Shown: positions 32,075-42,428 of the stretch, in pieces
How the letters are laid out: the number at the start of each line of letters is the position of its first letter
Numbering within the stretch: position 1 is the first letter of the stretch
Source: Blepharisma stoltei
Lineage: Eukaryota; Ciliophora; Heterotrichea; Heterotrichida; Blepharismidae
Direction: 5' to 3'
Assembly (NCBI GenBank): GCA_914767885.1
Contig: CAJZBQ010000057.1
Location: forward strand, 310,001 to 374,000
DNA: 64,000 nt
Made by a program: the position numbers and the translations under genes
Notes under the pieces: model-generated
What the model saw: the letters and a program-made list of their open reading frames with translations, nothing else
What the model was told of the DNA's origin: nothing
The model's database searches: none

Positions 32075-33273
32075 TATTTATTATTATTAGCTAATAAATG
32101 AAATGGAGAAATCTTTAGCATATTGCAAAACTATGGAAAAATGGAAAACCGTTCCAAAAGACGATTTAAAAAATTTTAATAAGAATTTAAATCTCTAGGA
32201 ATTATATCCGATTGCTAGGAAAAAATTTTGATTTTTGAGTTCTAATTTTGTAATCATGCGTTTTAAATTGCTTTTTTCCATAAATCCTATGATTAAAAAA
32301 GTCTTAATAGCCCGTTATCTATGCCTAAGTAAGTAGATGCAGTTGCCTGGAATAGTTTCAACAAAGGTAATAATGATAATTTAATTTATTGAGATAAGCA
32401 ATGGCAATTGGATATTTTAGGAAACATTGAAAAACAATAAAGAAATCAATAAATATAAATAATTATAAGACTTCTATTTAATTTATAACTTAAAGATTGC
32501 TATATTGGAATAGTGAAGAAGAAATTTGTTTCGTTGTAATCGAACAAAAATTTAATAGGCGATTAAAATTAATAGCATAGTAGTCCATCTTGAGACTCAT
32601 TAAAAGAATTTTGACAAGTTGGAATTGTAATCAATAATTCATTGAAAAATTTACTTTTATGGAGGAATGAATTCTGTGTTGGGCAAATAATTTTAGATAA
32701 AAACTAAATTCAAAGATTAGTTAGATTTAGATTAAAAACATATAGGAGATAATAAATGTTCACAGATACTTGATAATGATTATAAAATTATTAAATATCT
32801 CTTATCCAGCAAATGCTATAGTTCCTGAAATTTGAAAATTAGGCAACTTTAAAACAGATAAAAGGATAATTGCAGTAAAAGTTTATAATGTTTAGTATTA
32901 AAATGGATTGCCATAAATTATTGCTTATTTGCACTTGCTTTTGAAAATTTGAAATTATGCGTTTTTTATACTAGAAATTTGATCAAGATATAAAAACGAT
33001 CAAAAGAGCCTGCTTTTAAAAATTATATTTACTATTAAACATAAATCTTTATTAATTAAAAATACTTTCTATTTCGAAATTTATAAAAATAAATAATACA
33101 GTACGCAAATCAAGATTAATTTCAGCTGTTTCAATAGTAAATTAAATAATGTTAATATATTGCTCTTCAGAATCAATTTATATGTATAAGTTATTGAAAT
33201 CGTTTTAAGTACTCTTATGGTTTCATTGCTTTTCTTTATTCTGTTTATGCGATTTAAAGTTTCACTATCTAAT
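32075..33273. other. 1.2-kb AT-rich spacer
   Basis: Between the two zinc-protein genes. Nothing recognisable. Apparent frames at 33081-33440 are the wrong-frame shadow of copy B. Confidence 0.45.
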
Positions 33274-33693
33274 TTACTTAAGTTGGGATTTAATCTTGGT
33301 GCTTGATTCTGCATGGCATTTATTATAACACAGCTCGCACATTCCTTTAGCGTAAAGCTTTCTTTCTGTGTGCTCGCAGATTCATGCATAAGTGTCTCTT
33401 CCATAGCGGTGGTAGCAAGAGTTGCACATACCTTTTGCATAATGCTTCTTGTTGATATGCTTGCAAGCAGTTATTCTTTGGCTTTTTTTGTGTCGTCGTT
33501 TTTCTTTTAGTACTTTTTTTTCACAGGGCTTGCTTACATCTGTTTTTTCAATAATTCCGCTAATTGCGAAATCTTGAATCGATGGTAACTCTAGACATAA
33601 TGAAACATCTGAGACTGGGGCTTTTGGGTTGATAAGTGAAAACATGTTTGAAAAAATACTGAATTCGTTCGGAGGTGAAGATTTGGGATCCAT
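33274..33693 (-). CDS. Small zinc-binding protein, copy B, with two C-H-C-C motifs
   Basis: 139 residues from ATG 33693 (MDPKSSPPNEFSIFSN). The first motif TACKHINKKHYAKGMCNSC is followed by YHRYGRDTYA; then TGA (Trp) continues into a second motif ICEHTERKLYAKGMCELC and YNKCHAES, ending QLK. Copy A has only one motif. Reading TGA as stop would drop the second one. It is a tandem paralogue of 31709-32074. Confidence 0.65.
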
Positions 33694-34572
33694 TTCTGGC
33701 TTAATATTATTTCTAAATCTGATTTAACATGGTTATTTCTTAATTTATTTTCTAGTATTTTTGATATTTAGTATATATAGAAGAGGGAGTTTATATGTGC
33801 CTAGTATAAAGTTAAGAAGTTAATTTCTCTAAAATTTCTTCTAGAAATAAAATACAGCTAAAATCGAATTCTCAAACCGTTATCTATGTTGGCAGATTTA
33901 CAAATCTGGGCATGGACATTTATTCAACCCTATCATAGACTATTGAAATGAAATGCATTCAGTTCTGCTATCAATTTTTCAAAAGGAAAGTTAATAGCTA
34001 ATTGATCTATTGCTTGCGACCTCTTTGATTTTTAAAGCCCTATGTGTATATTTTAATTTCAGCAAGAATTTCAACTAATGCAATTTCATTTGCACGCCTA
34101 GTTGATTTTATTTTGGCTAATTGAACTATGGTTTAATAATTATTATATTCAATTTGATGACTCCCTATTTTGCGATAATTTGAATTTTCTAAGGCAATTA
34201 AATTAAGTTGGAAAATTTGATGGCAAAATCAGCATTTTAGCCAGTACTTAGGAAAATGAATGTAAATCTACCCCATCGAAAATTATCAAAATTATTTAAT
34301 AATTAATATTTTTAACTTGTTGCTAGCCTGATGACAGTAAGATAATTTAAGCTCAATAATTTTAAGAGAGTTTTGATCCTAAATAAGACATTAAAAGTGC
34401 CTAAATATATATAAACAAAGTTATTGGAATTCGAAATTTTGACCATTATTTTTCACTGCTCTAAAATTAATTATACGAAAAATGATCTAAATATTTAATA
34501 TTTATCTGGCTTTTCAATTCAATAGCTGTTTACTAATATTATTTAATTATTTATTTTATTTCCTAAATTGTC
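33694..34572. other. AT-rich spacer
   Basis: About 0.9 kb with no supported gene or repeat. Confidence 0.5.
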
Positions 34573-36245
34573 TTATTCATAATATATTTGAATAATCCTC
34601 CCATCAAATGAAATTCAATTTTGTTTTTTTAATTCTTTTACATCTTCTATCTCACTGAATTCAATTCAGGCATAGCCAGTTGAATTTCCTAGTTCATCTT
34701 TAACTATATCAATCTGATCAATTTCGCCATACTCCAAAAAGTAATCTTCAATTTCATATTTGCTCAGGCTTAAAGGTAGATTACTTGCCAAAATTGTATA
34801 AGAAAAGCTATTATGTGTCCTCTTAAAATTTAGTGTAGAAATATGGACTTGCTCGTCTTTATAGAATGCTTTGCTCTTATTTAGAGCATTAATTTGCCCT
34901 TCAATATTTTTGAATTTTACAATTGCCATATTTTGATCATCATTACTGTTACATTTTAGTGCTCTTATGCTTTCAACATTTCCGCATATATTTAAAAAAT
35001 CTCTTAAGTCAGAATTGTGTATACCATAAACAAACAATTCTTTTAAAGCACAAATTTCATTTTTTTTCACTTTTTGACCTTCATTTTGTCAAAGTTCTGA
35101 TTTTCTAACGATTTTTGTTGGTAAATAGCATTCTTCTTCGCTACTTGAAGTACAGCTTTCTATTTCTGCAGCTTTAGAACTGAGCTCTTTAACTTTTTTT
35201 TCTAAACTACCAAGCTTCTTTTTCAAGCTTTCAATTTCATCTTGATTATAAAATAGAGATTGTTGAGATTTATTATTAATCTGCACCTTTAGCTCATCAA
35301 TCATTGATAAATACTTTGCCTCGTTGCAAAGAGATTTCTTTTGCTCCAAAGAGTTGGCAGCTATTTGATCTTCTAAAGATTTTTGAGTTTTTTCGATTTC
35401 TTGCTTTAAGTAATTACTTGATATCTTTGATTCATTGGATAAAAGAATTAAATTTTCAAGATTTTCATTGATTTCTTTTCTTAGCTGAATCTCAAAACTC
35501 GTTGATTCTTCTAAATTAAATATTTTATCATTTAATGTATCAATATTAGGGATAAATTTCTGCAGTTTTTCATTAATGATTTTATCAATTTTTTGCGATA
35601 TAATACCTTCAATTATATTTTCAATATTTTTATCATGGCTATATATATATTCAATAACTTTATGGTATCTTGCCTTATCAGAAATCATGAACCTAAACCT
35701 ATCAATTGCTTCATTTGGCTTAAGAAGTAAATTAAACTCTATTGAACTTGAGTTAATTTTAGATATTCTGACAGATTATAAATTACAACTGACTGGCTAT
35801 CTCTTAAATTTGTATATATTCAATAAAAATGGTCTACTTCTTTTGTGTTTCCTAAAAATTCGATCAAGTTATCTATTTGTTTTACTTCATCTGTTATTGA
35901 TTTTAATTCTTTTTCAATATAATCTTCAACTTCTATAAAAGTCATTGAAAGCTTCTCTATTATTTTGGACTGAATTTCATTGAGACTCTGCTTTTCTTCT
36001 CTTAAGAAATTAATGAGTGCTTTTTGAGTTTCAAAATTTACAGCCTCAAATATACTTTCTAGCATATGATTTTGGGGAAATGGTTTGATATGATCTCCAA
36101 TGTGCAGATTGCACATTAATGAACGTTTTTCTTCACACTTACAAAGATATTCTGGAATATTTTTGCAATCTTCTTTGAAACAAGTGACTGTGGAAGATTG
36201 CTGCATTGGCGAATAATCTTCAGAGAGATATTGAAATTCGCTCAT
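34573..36245 (-). CDS. B-box-like zinc finger, coiled coil, RNA-recognition motif protein
   Basis: ATG 36245 (MSEFQYLSEDYSP). Residues ~20-60 form a B-box-like Cys/His cluster (CFKEDCKNI, CKCEEKRSLMCNLHIGDHI). A coiled coil follows to ~residue 380. Two RRM-like halves come at the C-terminus: ELFVYGIHNSDLRDFLNICG, then YTILASNLPLSLSKYEIEDY and GEIDQIDIVKDELGNSTGYA-W-IEFSE. TGA joins the blocks (SELWQNEG, GYAWIEF). A 26-nt segment (35768-35793) must be skipped to keep the frame; 548 residues then result. TRIM-like N-terminus plus RRM suggests an RNA-binding scaffold; this is inference. Confidence 0.65.
35768..35793 (-). other. 26-nt frame-breaking segment between GTCAG repeats
   Basis: On the minus strand it begins GTCAGTTG and ends CTGTCAG, so it has GT..AG ends and GTCAG at both edges. 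Skipping it converts ...NLRDSQ to ISKINSSSIEF.... No 15-16 nt GT..AG alternative with the right length modulo 3 exists nearby. It could be an unusually long intron for this genome or a tiny excised segment. Confidence 0.45.
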
Positions 36246-36580
36246 TTTTTATAAACTTCTATAAAATAAAAATGAAGATCAATGAAAATTGAAGGATTTA
36301 GAATGCTGAAGCCTCAAAAGTTATTTTTATAAATTTTTGATATCAATAATTAGTCAAATTCACTGTCAAGCTTTATCAGAGACTTTAATGTGATGTGTCT
36401 TTATTTTACAATCCTTTTTTAAGTAAAGCAATATCTTGATTATTGATAAGGTAATTGTAATTTCATCGTATTTGGAATCGTTTTAGGGCAGAATTCTTTA
36501 TTTTTAATTAATTTTAAGGAAAGATGATTAAAAGTGTATACACGATGGTTAATAGCTATCAAATAAAAATTAAAAATAAG
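36246..36580. other. AT-rich spacer
   Basis: About 0.33 kb, nothing recognised. Confidence 0.4.
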
Positions 36581-36871
36581 CTAAGTGTAAAAGACCAATA
36601 CAAATAAGACAACCAAAACCACCATAAGAATCATAATTGTGCATAAAGTCTTGCTATCGTTGGTTTTCATCAATTTCGCAAGTTTTTTCATGACGAAGTT
36701 CATTTTTTCAATATTGTCATCAACTTCACTATCGAGCTTTCTCAGCATGACGTTTTGATCTTGAAGTTCTTGATTTATAGTATTAGCTTGAATGTAAAGT
36801 CTTTTAGCGATTTCAGAAATTTCATCAAGCTGCTCATCTTGCTGGGCAATGAAGCCTAATTGATTTGACAT
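36581..36871 (-). CDS. Tail-anchored Qc-SNARE-like protein
   Basis: 96 residues. A SNARE heptad region covers residues ~8-68 (AQQDEQLDEISEIAKRLYIQ, then NQELQDQNVMLRKLDSEVD) with a candidate zero-layer Gln in the NQELQDQN stretch. One C-terminal membrane anchor follows (TIMILMVVLVVLFVLVFYT). Similar to the SNARE half of syntaxin-6/8/10 type Qc-SNAREs, without an N-terminal domain. These act in endosomal or Golgi membrane fusion. Confidence 0.7.
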   Translation of the reverse strand: MSNQLGFIAQQDEQLDEISEIAKRLYIQANTINQELQDQNVMLRKLDSEVDDNIEKMNFVMKKLAKLMKTNDSKTLCTIMILMVVLVVLFVLVFYT

Positions 36872-36930
36872 TAAATATTATAAGTTGATCTATTTTTATC
36901 TATTTAAATAAAGCTAAATTTAACATAAAT

Positions 36931-37209
36931 TTAAGTATAAAAAACAACAATAAAGAGAATAATCATACCTGCTAATAGTATCACTGAGGTACAGAATGTC
37001 CGAACAATATTTGATTTTAAAAATTTGAAGGTCTTCTTAAGAATGAACCGAAATTTGTTGTCTTTGTCGTAGATTATGGTATCCAGAGATCTGATTGTTA
37101 TGTTTTGATCTTGATTGGCCGAGTTTGCGATATACAATCTATTTTGAACTTCAGACTCATCATCTGGCTGCTCATCTTGGTGGCCTGCAATTCCTAATTC
37201 TTTTGACAT
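36931..37209 (-). CDS. Degenerate SNARE-like paralogue
   Basis: 92 residues, 59 bp upstream of the previous gene and clearly its copy (HQDEQPDDESEVQNRLYI, NQDQNITIRSLD, ILLAGMIILFIVVFYT). A few residues are lost in the middle of the heptad region, including the segment with the zero-layer Gln, and a Pro disrupts the start. It may be a non-fusogenic or decaying paralogue. Confidence 0.6.
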   Translation of the reverse strand: MSKELGIAGHQDEQPDDESEVQNRLYIANSANQDQNITIRSLDTIIYDKDNKFRFILKKTFKFLKSNIVRTFCTSVILLAGMIILFIVVFYT

Positions 37210-37332
37210 TAAAATTTATATTTTTAATACATTTTTTCCTGTTATGCAAAAGCATAGATTGATTTCACTTATAAAGACATTAAAATAACTGTAAATTTTT
37301 TAGTTATTGAAAATAAACAAATAAAATTTAAG

Positions 37333-38031
37333 TTAATATATAGGCGAAATATCTTTCAAATTATCTATTCCTTTCTTTCTTATTCGACCGCAAAGTGATT
37401 CTTCTGGACAAGAATGGCTCACTTTGCACTCCCATGGCAAATCAAAAGTTTTCTGATCAGGCAAAGTTCGATTCATACTTTCAAAAGTAATATTTTTAGA
37501 TTCTTCAATAATTATGATTGTATCCCTATTTTCTGGATTATCACCTATAGTTTCAAAATAAGCATAATCATCCCTTTTTCAAAAATATCCACTTTTCCCA
37601 TCAATTTCATTTTCACCCAAAAATTCAAGTTCTCTTAATAATGCATTTGGGTAAATATTCCCACAGCCTTGGCTAGCATTGCAGCATCAACAACAATAAG
37701 AGTCAACAGGGTAAAATATAAAAGTATTGCCACCTGTAGCATATATTCTGCACGGATTATATATGAGATCTTCAAACCCATTTAACTTGCATAAAGGATC
37801 ATATTGGCCATCTTCCAAATCAATTCTGCTGCTTCTTGCAAGAAAATTGAAATAATATGTTCCATTAGTAAATTTCTGATTCTGATTTTCATCTAAAATA
37901 GTGTCTGTTATTGAAGATATAAAATATTGAGGTCATTTTGGTTGTGAAGGAGAGGCTGCTACTAAGTTTATTAGTATCACTGAAATTATCATTACTATTT
38001 TTATATGACTAAAATTAAAAGGAATAGGCAT
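37333..38031 (-). CDS. Secreted Cys-rich protein, possibly ependymin-related
   Basis: 232 residues with TGA as Trp. Start 38031, MPIPFNFSHIKIVMIISVIL, a signal peptide. Then GTYYFNFLARSSRIDLEDG, CRIYATGGNTFIFYPVD, YCCWCCNASQGCGN and LGENEIDGKSGYFWKRDDYA. The order (strand with R.D, PC..I, CC.C..GCG, G....W) recalls ependymin-related secreted proteins, but the match is by eye only. Hidden in a standard-code scan because of TGA codons. Confidence 0.55.
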
Positions 38032-38098
38032 TCTAAATAAAGCTTTCTAAATGCATGGAAAGGATAAAAATTTTAGCAAATTGCATAAATAATGATGC

Positions 38099-38323
38099 TT
38101 AATTATTTGTTTCACCTGATTTTGCCATTTCGTTGCTGGCTGAATCTTCCCCAAAAATATATTGATTGTAAAATTCTGGGTTTTTTAGTTTTTCTTTTTG
38201 CATGTATTTTGCAAGTCAAAATGTAAAGAAAAATCCTCCTACTCCTAAAACTGTTAGGATCACTTCAAACCTTGCATTAAATAAATGATTTTTCTTTGTA
38301 AGTGGGGCTTGTGGTCTCTTCAT
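38099..38323 (-). CDS. Small single-membrane-segment protein
   Basis: 74 residues, start 38323 (MKRPQAPLTKKNHLFNARFE), one membrane segment (VILTVLGVGGFFFTFWLAKY with TGA as Trp), then a polar tail with NPEFYNQYIFGED. Basic before and acidic after the membrane segment, like small subunits of mitochondrial respiratory complexes. That is only a resemblance. Missed by standard-code ORF finding. Confidence 0.55.
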
Positions 38324-38871
38324 TTTAATTCAATTATTTTAATTATAAAAATCACTAAGATAGATGCCTTAGGAATACCTAAATTTTTAATCTAAGACTA
38401 AAGTGCGACTTAAATCAGCAAGGAAACTTGCTCAAAATGATTTATTTTACTATAGACCTACAAATAGAAATGGCAATGTATGCAATTTTAATATTTTAAA
38501 GTATTTATAATTATAAAATATAATTATATAAAATAATTAAAATTATTAATTGAACTTTTCTATCAAAATGGATTATAAAGATTAAGATGTCAGAAAATAC
38601 CCTATAGCGCAAACTCTGGCAAGTTAACTAGATGCCATATTTGATCTAATCTTCATATCCTATTTAGCTCCTCAGCATTGAAATTTTATTTCTTTTAATA
38701 AAGCGAGGATTATTATCAACAATTGAGGGAAAAGAACCGCTAAAAAGCTAATATCAATTATTAGAGCTACCAATTAAAATGAATTAATTAATTTAGCAAC
38801 GCTTTTTTATTCATTTATCATTCCTAAATTAAACCTTTAATAAGAAATCGACAATATTTTATAAAAATAAT
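38324..38871. other. AT-rich spacer; second half is the start of a direct duplication
   Basis: No gene seen. From about 38650 the sequence is repeated at about 39580. Confidence 0.5.
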
Positions 38872-39147
38872 ATGGCACTCTTTTATTATAATGGTCAAAG
38901 CGGGCCTCTGGGCGATGTAAGAGACGGTGGTGGATATCCAGTTAGCTCACTTGGGAAGAGTTTTGCAAGATATACCACGTATGCAGGGCAACGTCCTCAA
39001 AGAAATACTCTCTGCCTATATCATGTTTCAATTGGAAGTTTCGATCTCCCTAACTGAGATATTCTATTTGCGGGTAATCTTAATTTCGGAGGAAATGCAA
39101 CTATTGGAAACGTTTCTTTTGGGTTAAATCCTAATCTCCTCGCATAA
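38872..39147 (+). CDS. Orphan Gly-rich protein, copy 1
   Basis: 91 residues: MALFYYNGQSGPLGDVRDGG then GYPVSSLGKSFARYTTYAGQ, TGA as Trp (LPNWDILFAGN), ending FGLNPNLLA before TAATAA. Gly/Asn-rich, no signal peptide or membrane segment. I do not recognise it. The strong conservation with copy 2, including the frame across TGA, supports it as a gene. Confidence 0.6.
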
Positions 39148-39299
39148 TAAAGCGAATAACTAATTAGCTTTTTAGCCATATTGATTCTATAAAATGGGAA
39201 AAATCAAGCAAGCATGTTCTAGTTGTTTTTGGTGGATCATTTAAAAGATTTAAAACACAATTTTAGGTGTTACGCTTAACTAAATTACTTAATCCTGAT

Positions 39300-39530
39300 A
39301 AATATAACTGTTTAAGGTTTTGGCCCTTTCAGCTAATGCATAAGGTGAGACATTTTTTTAATTCTTCAGCTGATGAGTCCCTAGGTAGCCAATCAAGCTC
39401 TGATATAAGTATCCAGAATTTTTAATTGTCCTTGTTAGATTTTGATTATAATTCACATAAGTGATTCCAAACCTGATGCTCTATCCATCAGTCCATTCGA
39501 AATTATCTAGCAGTGACCATAAGAAGTATC
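39300..39530 (-). pseudogene. Truncated sixth GH1 copy (3' end only)
   Basis: About 230 bp nearly identical to the 3' end of the GH1 gene at 40232 (…SYQSLIGYL…, NYNQNLTRT…). A small indel lies in the LGTHH region, and it is cut off before the catalytic Glu region. No start. A by-product of the tandem duplication. Confidence 0.8.
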
Positions 39531-39812
39531 ATAATGATATAATGGTGACGTCGTGATAATTTCTCATTTAATCTCATCTTCAAGCCTGCTCATCTTCTAT
39601 CCTATTTAGCTGCTTAGCATTGAATTTTATTTCTTTTAATAAACCGAGGCTTATTCTCAACTTTGAGGGCAAAGAACTGCTAAAAAAACTGATATCAATT
39701 ATTAGAGTTACCAATTAAAATGAGTTAATTAATTTAGCAACGCTTTTTTACTCATTTATTATTCCCAAATTATACCTTTAATAAGAAATCGACAATGTTT
39801 TATAAAAATAAT

Positions 39813-40091
39813 ATGGCACTCTTTTATTATAATGGTCAAAGCGGGCCTCTGGGCGATGTAAGAGACGGTGGTGGATATCCAGTTAGCTCACTTGGGAAGA
39901 GTTTTGCAAGATATACTACATATGAAGGGCATCGTCCTCAAAGAAATACTCTCTGCCTGGTTAGTGCTTCAACTGGAGGAGTGTGTCTCCCTAACTGAGA
40001 TGTTCTAGTTGGGGGTAATGTTACTTTCGGTGGAAATGTTTCTCTGTTAAACCTTACTATAGGGGGGTTTAATCCCAATCTTCTCGCATAA
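39813..40091 (+). CDS. Orphan Gly-rich protein, copy 2
   Basis: 92 residues, near-identical to copy 1 for the first 55 residues, then diverged (LVSASTGGVCLPNW, DVLVGGNVTFGGNVS, IGGFNPNLLA). The ATG at 39813 is used because the in-frame ATG upstream at 39795 is absent in copy 1. The more variable C-terminal half suggests faster change there. Confidence 0.6.
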
Positions 40092-40231
40092 TAAGCGAAT
40101 AACTAATTAGCTTTTTAGCCATATTGATTCTATAAAATGTGAAAAATCAAGCAAGCATGCTCTGTTATATTTGGGTGGATCATTTAAAAGATTTAAAACA
40201 CAATTTTAGGTATTAAGCTTAACTAAATTAC

Positions 40232-42162
40232 TTAATCCTGATAAATATAACTGTTTAAGGTTTTGGCCCTTTCAGCTAATGCATAAGGTGAGACATTTTT
40301 TAATTCTTCAGCATGATGAGTCCCTAGGTATCCAATCAAGCTCTGATATAAGTATCCAGAATTTTTAATCGTCCTTGTTAGATTTTGATTATAATTCACA
40401 TAAGTGATACCAAACCTGACGCTGTATCCATCAGTCCATTCGAAATTATCTAGCAGTGACCATAAGAAGTATCCTCTGACCTTGACCTTATCGTTAACAA
40501 TTGCATCAACCATATTCATAACGTGATTATAAACATAATCCATTCTAAACGTATCGTTCAATGCTTGTGCTTCCGGCATATCATTTTCTCCTGGGCAGCT
40601 TACTCCATTTTCGAAGATGTAAATATCTGGATCGTTATATCTGACTTTAATCCAGTTCAAAAGAGCTCTAAGCCCTGGAGGATACACATTTAGCCATGAA
40701 GATTGCGCAAAAGGCCCGATTAGGTGTCCTGTTTTATTGTATGGGCTTCCAGTATATCTCCCATCATTCCCATAGTTGTCGCCAGGTGTTCCTGTCCAAT
40801 GGACATATCCACTTGCGTAGTAATTCAATCCTAAAAAGTCATAAGAACCTTTCAGCATATTTGATTGTTCAGTCGTGAATGTAGGAAGTCTATTTCCTGT
40901 AATGAGCTCACTCATTTCTGTAGGGTATCTTCCAAATGCCTGAGGATCAGCAAACCAGCCATACTGGAATGCTAGTGAATATTGAACTGCCTTATAGTCA
41001 TCCTCATCAGATGTATCCCATGGCAAATTGTAGCCACTGTTGATAGTCATCCCGATTTTGCCTTTTTGGGTTTTTTGGTATTTATTTCTGTAAGTTTGAA
41101 CTGCAAGACCGTGAGCTAGCAATGCGTTGTGAGCTGCTATGTAAGGCTCAGTTGAAGAGTTGCCACCTCCACCTACTTGTTGACACCAGTCACCCCAGCT
41201 TGGAGAACATCTTCCTGGGGCGTGAGTCCCAACTCCGTATCCAATCCATGTGAAAGTTTGGATTTCGTTCATGGTAAGCCAATATTTGACCTTGTTTCCA
41301 AAGGTGCTAAAACAGAAATCTGCATAAGCATTGAATTTATTTGCGACATCTGGATCGAGCCAAGTACTTTGAGCTGTTAAATTATTGAAGGTTTGTGGCA
41401 AATCCCAGTGATAAAGAGTGACATAAGGCTGAATCCCAGCTGCAAGCAATGCATCTAGGAGGGTGTTGTAAAATTGGACTCCAGCTTGGTTTACATTACT
41501 GGTAAGCCCATTTGGAAGGAGGCGAGTCCAGGAAAGAGAAATTTAGCACAGCTAATTAATATTTTCGTGCCTCCCATTGCAATTGGAAAATTCTAGTCGG
41601 TAGCCAGTAAAATTATGTAAGCTCATTTCTAAAAATTCTCAAGGAATTGAATTCAATGGCCTTAAAAATTTTCATATGTATAGAAAGATGAAAAAATAAA
41701 TTAGGATATACTTCTCACATCGCATGAATAGCTTTTCTTTCATCATTGAGAAAGGCTTTCTTTACACAGGCCAATATATGCTTAACATATATTTCCTTCA
41801 ATTTTAAAGCCAACAGTGAGCAATAAGTTATCTTGGGCTATAACTACCCAAGTATTGAAATGACATTTTTAATTGTGTCTGGATAGAGAAACTCTAAAGT
41901 TTTTCACACCAAGCTGCTGAAGTAATTTGATATCTGAAGGATATCTGTCATAGAAATCATCTGCAATCTGCGCAGTCTCATTGTCATAAATTCTACCTGG
42001 GAAATTTTGAAAGTAATCCCAGATTGATGGCCCACGCCCAGAGACATTTCACGCTCCTTCGACTTGAAAAGCAGCTGTAGCTGTTCCCCATGCAAAGTCT
42101 GAAGGAAGAACAGCAGCGCATGATAGACCAATAAACAGCAAGTAAACAATCAGCTTGCCCAT
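40232..42162 (-). CDS. GH1 beta-glucosidase-like secreted enzyme, copy 1 (interrupted)
   Basis: Removing 350 bp (41542-41891) restores 526 residues. A signal peptide is at the start (MGKLIVYLLFIGLSCAAVLP), then [17 protein letters not shown] with TGA as Trp. GH1 (beta/alpha)8 landmarks: YHWDLPQTF, the acid/base Glu in LTMNEIQTF (NEI rather than the usual NEP), GLNYYASGYVHW, the nucleophile in YIFENGVS, and GYFLWSLLDNFEW near the end. Both catalytic Glu are present, so it is likely active on beta-glucosides of ingested food. The join restores FRVSLS-WTRLLPNG. Confidence 0.9.
41542..41880 (-). mobile_element. Retroposon-like insertion, 339 bp, old
   Basis: Direct repeat GGAAAGAGAAA / GGATAGAGAAA (41531-41541, 41881-41891). 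In minus orientation it begins GACACAATTAAAAATGTCA, like a family A start, and ends AATATTAATTAGCTGTGC. The body is diverged and AT-rich. Confidence 0.65.
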
Positions 42163-42428
42163 TTTTATACCAAATCTTATTTACTTAGTCTTTAAAGGAC
42201 TATTTCTAGCCCCATGCATCGAATATTCAACAAATAACTAAAATCTAACTATAAGTTTATGATTTAATTGCGTTTAAAATTAATTCTCTTCATTTTCTTA
42301 TAAGATTAAAATTTATAAATATAAGCTCGGCAGTTAACTCGATAAAGTGCCAAATCATTTCATCTAAAAAGATTTCATTAATTAAAGCAAGAAAAACATT
42401 AACGCCTCCAGTAATTAAAATATTTTAT

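Larger units (their letters stand above)
38650..39530 (+). repeat. ~0.9-kb tandem segmental duplication, unit 1
   Basis: Matches 39580-40470 in order: AT-rich leader, the small orphan gene, the spacer with aatcaagcaagcatg, then the 3' end of a GH1 gene on the minus strand. In unit 2 that GH1 end belongs to a complete gene; in unit 1 only ~230 bp remain. Unit 1 ends near ATAATGGTGACGTCG, which resembles a family B 5' end. Confidence 0.8.
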
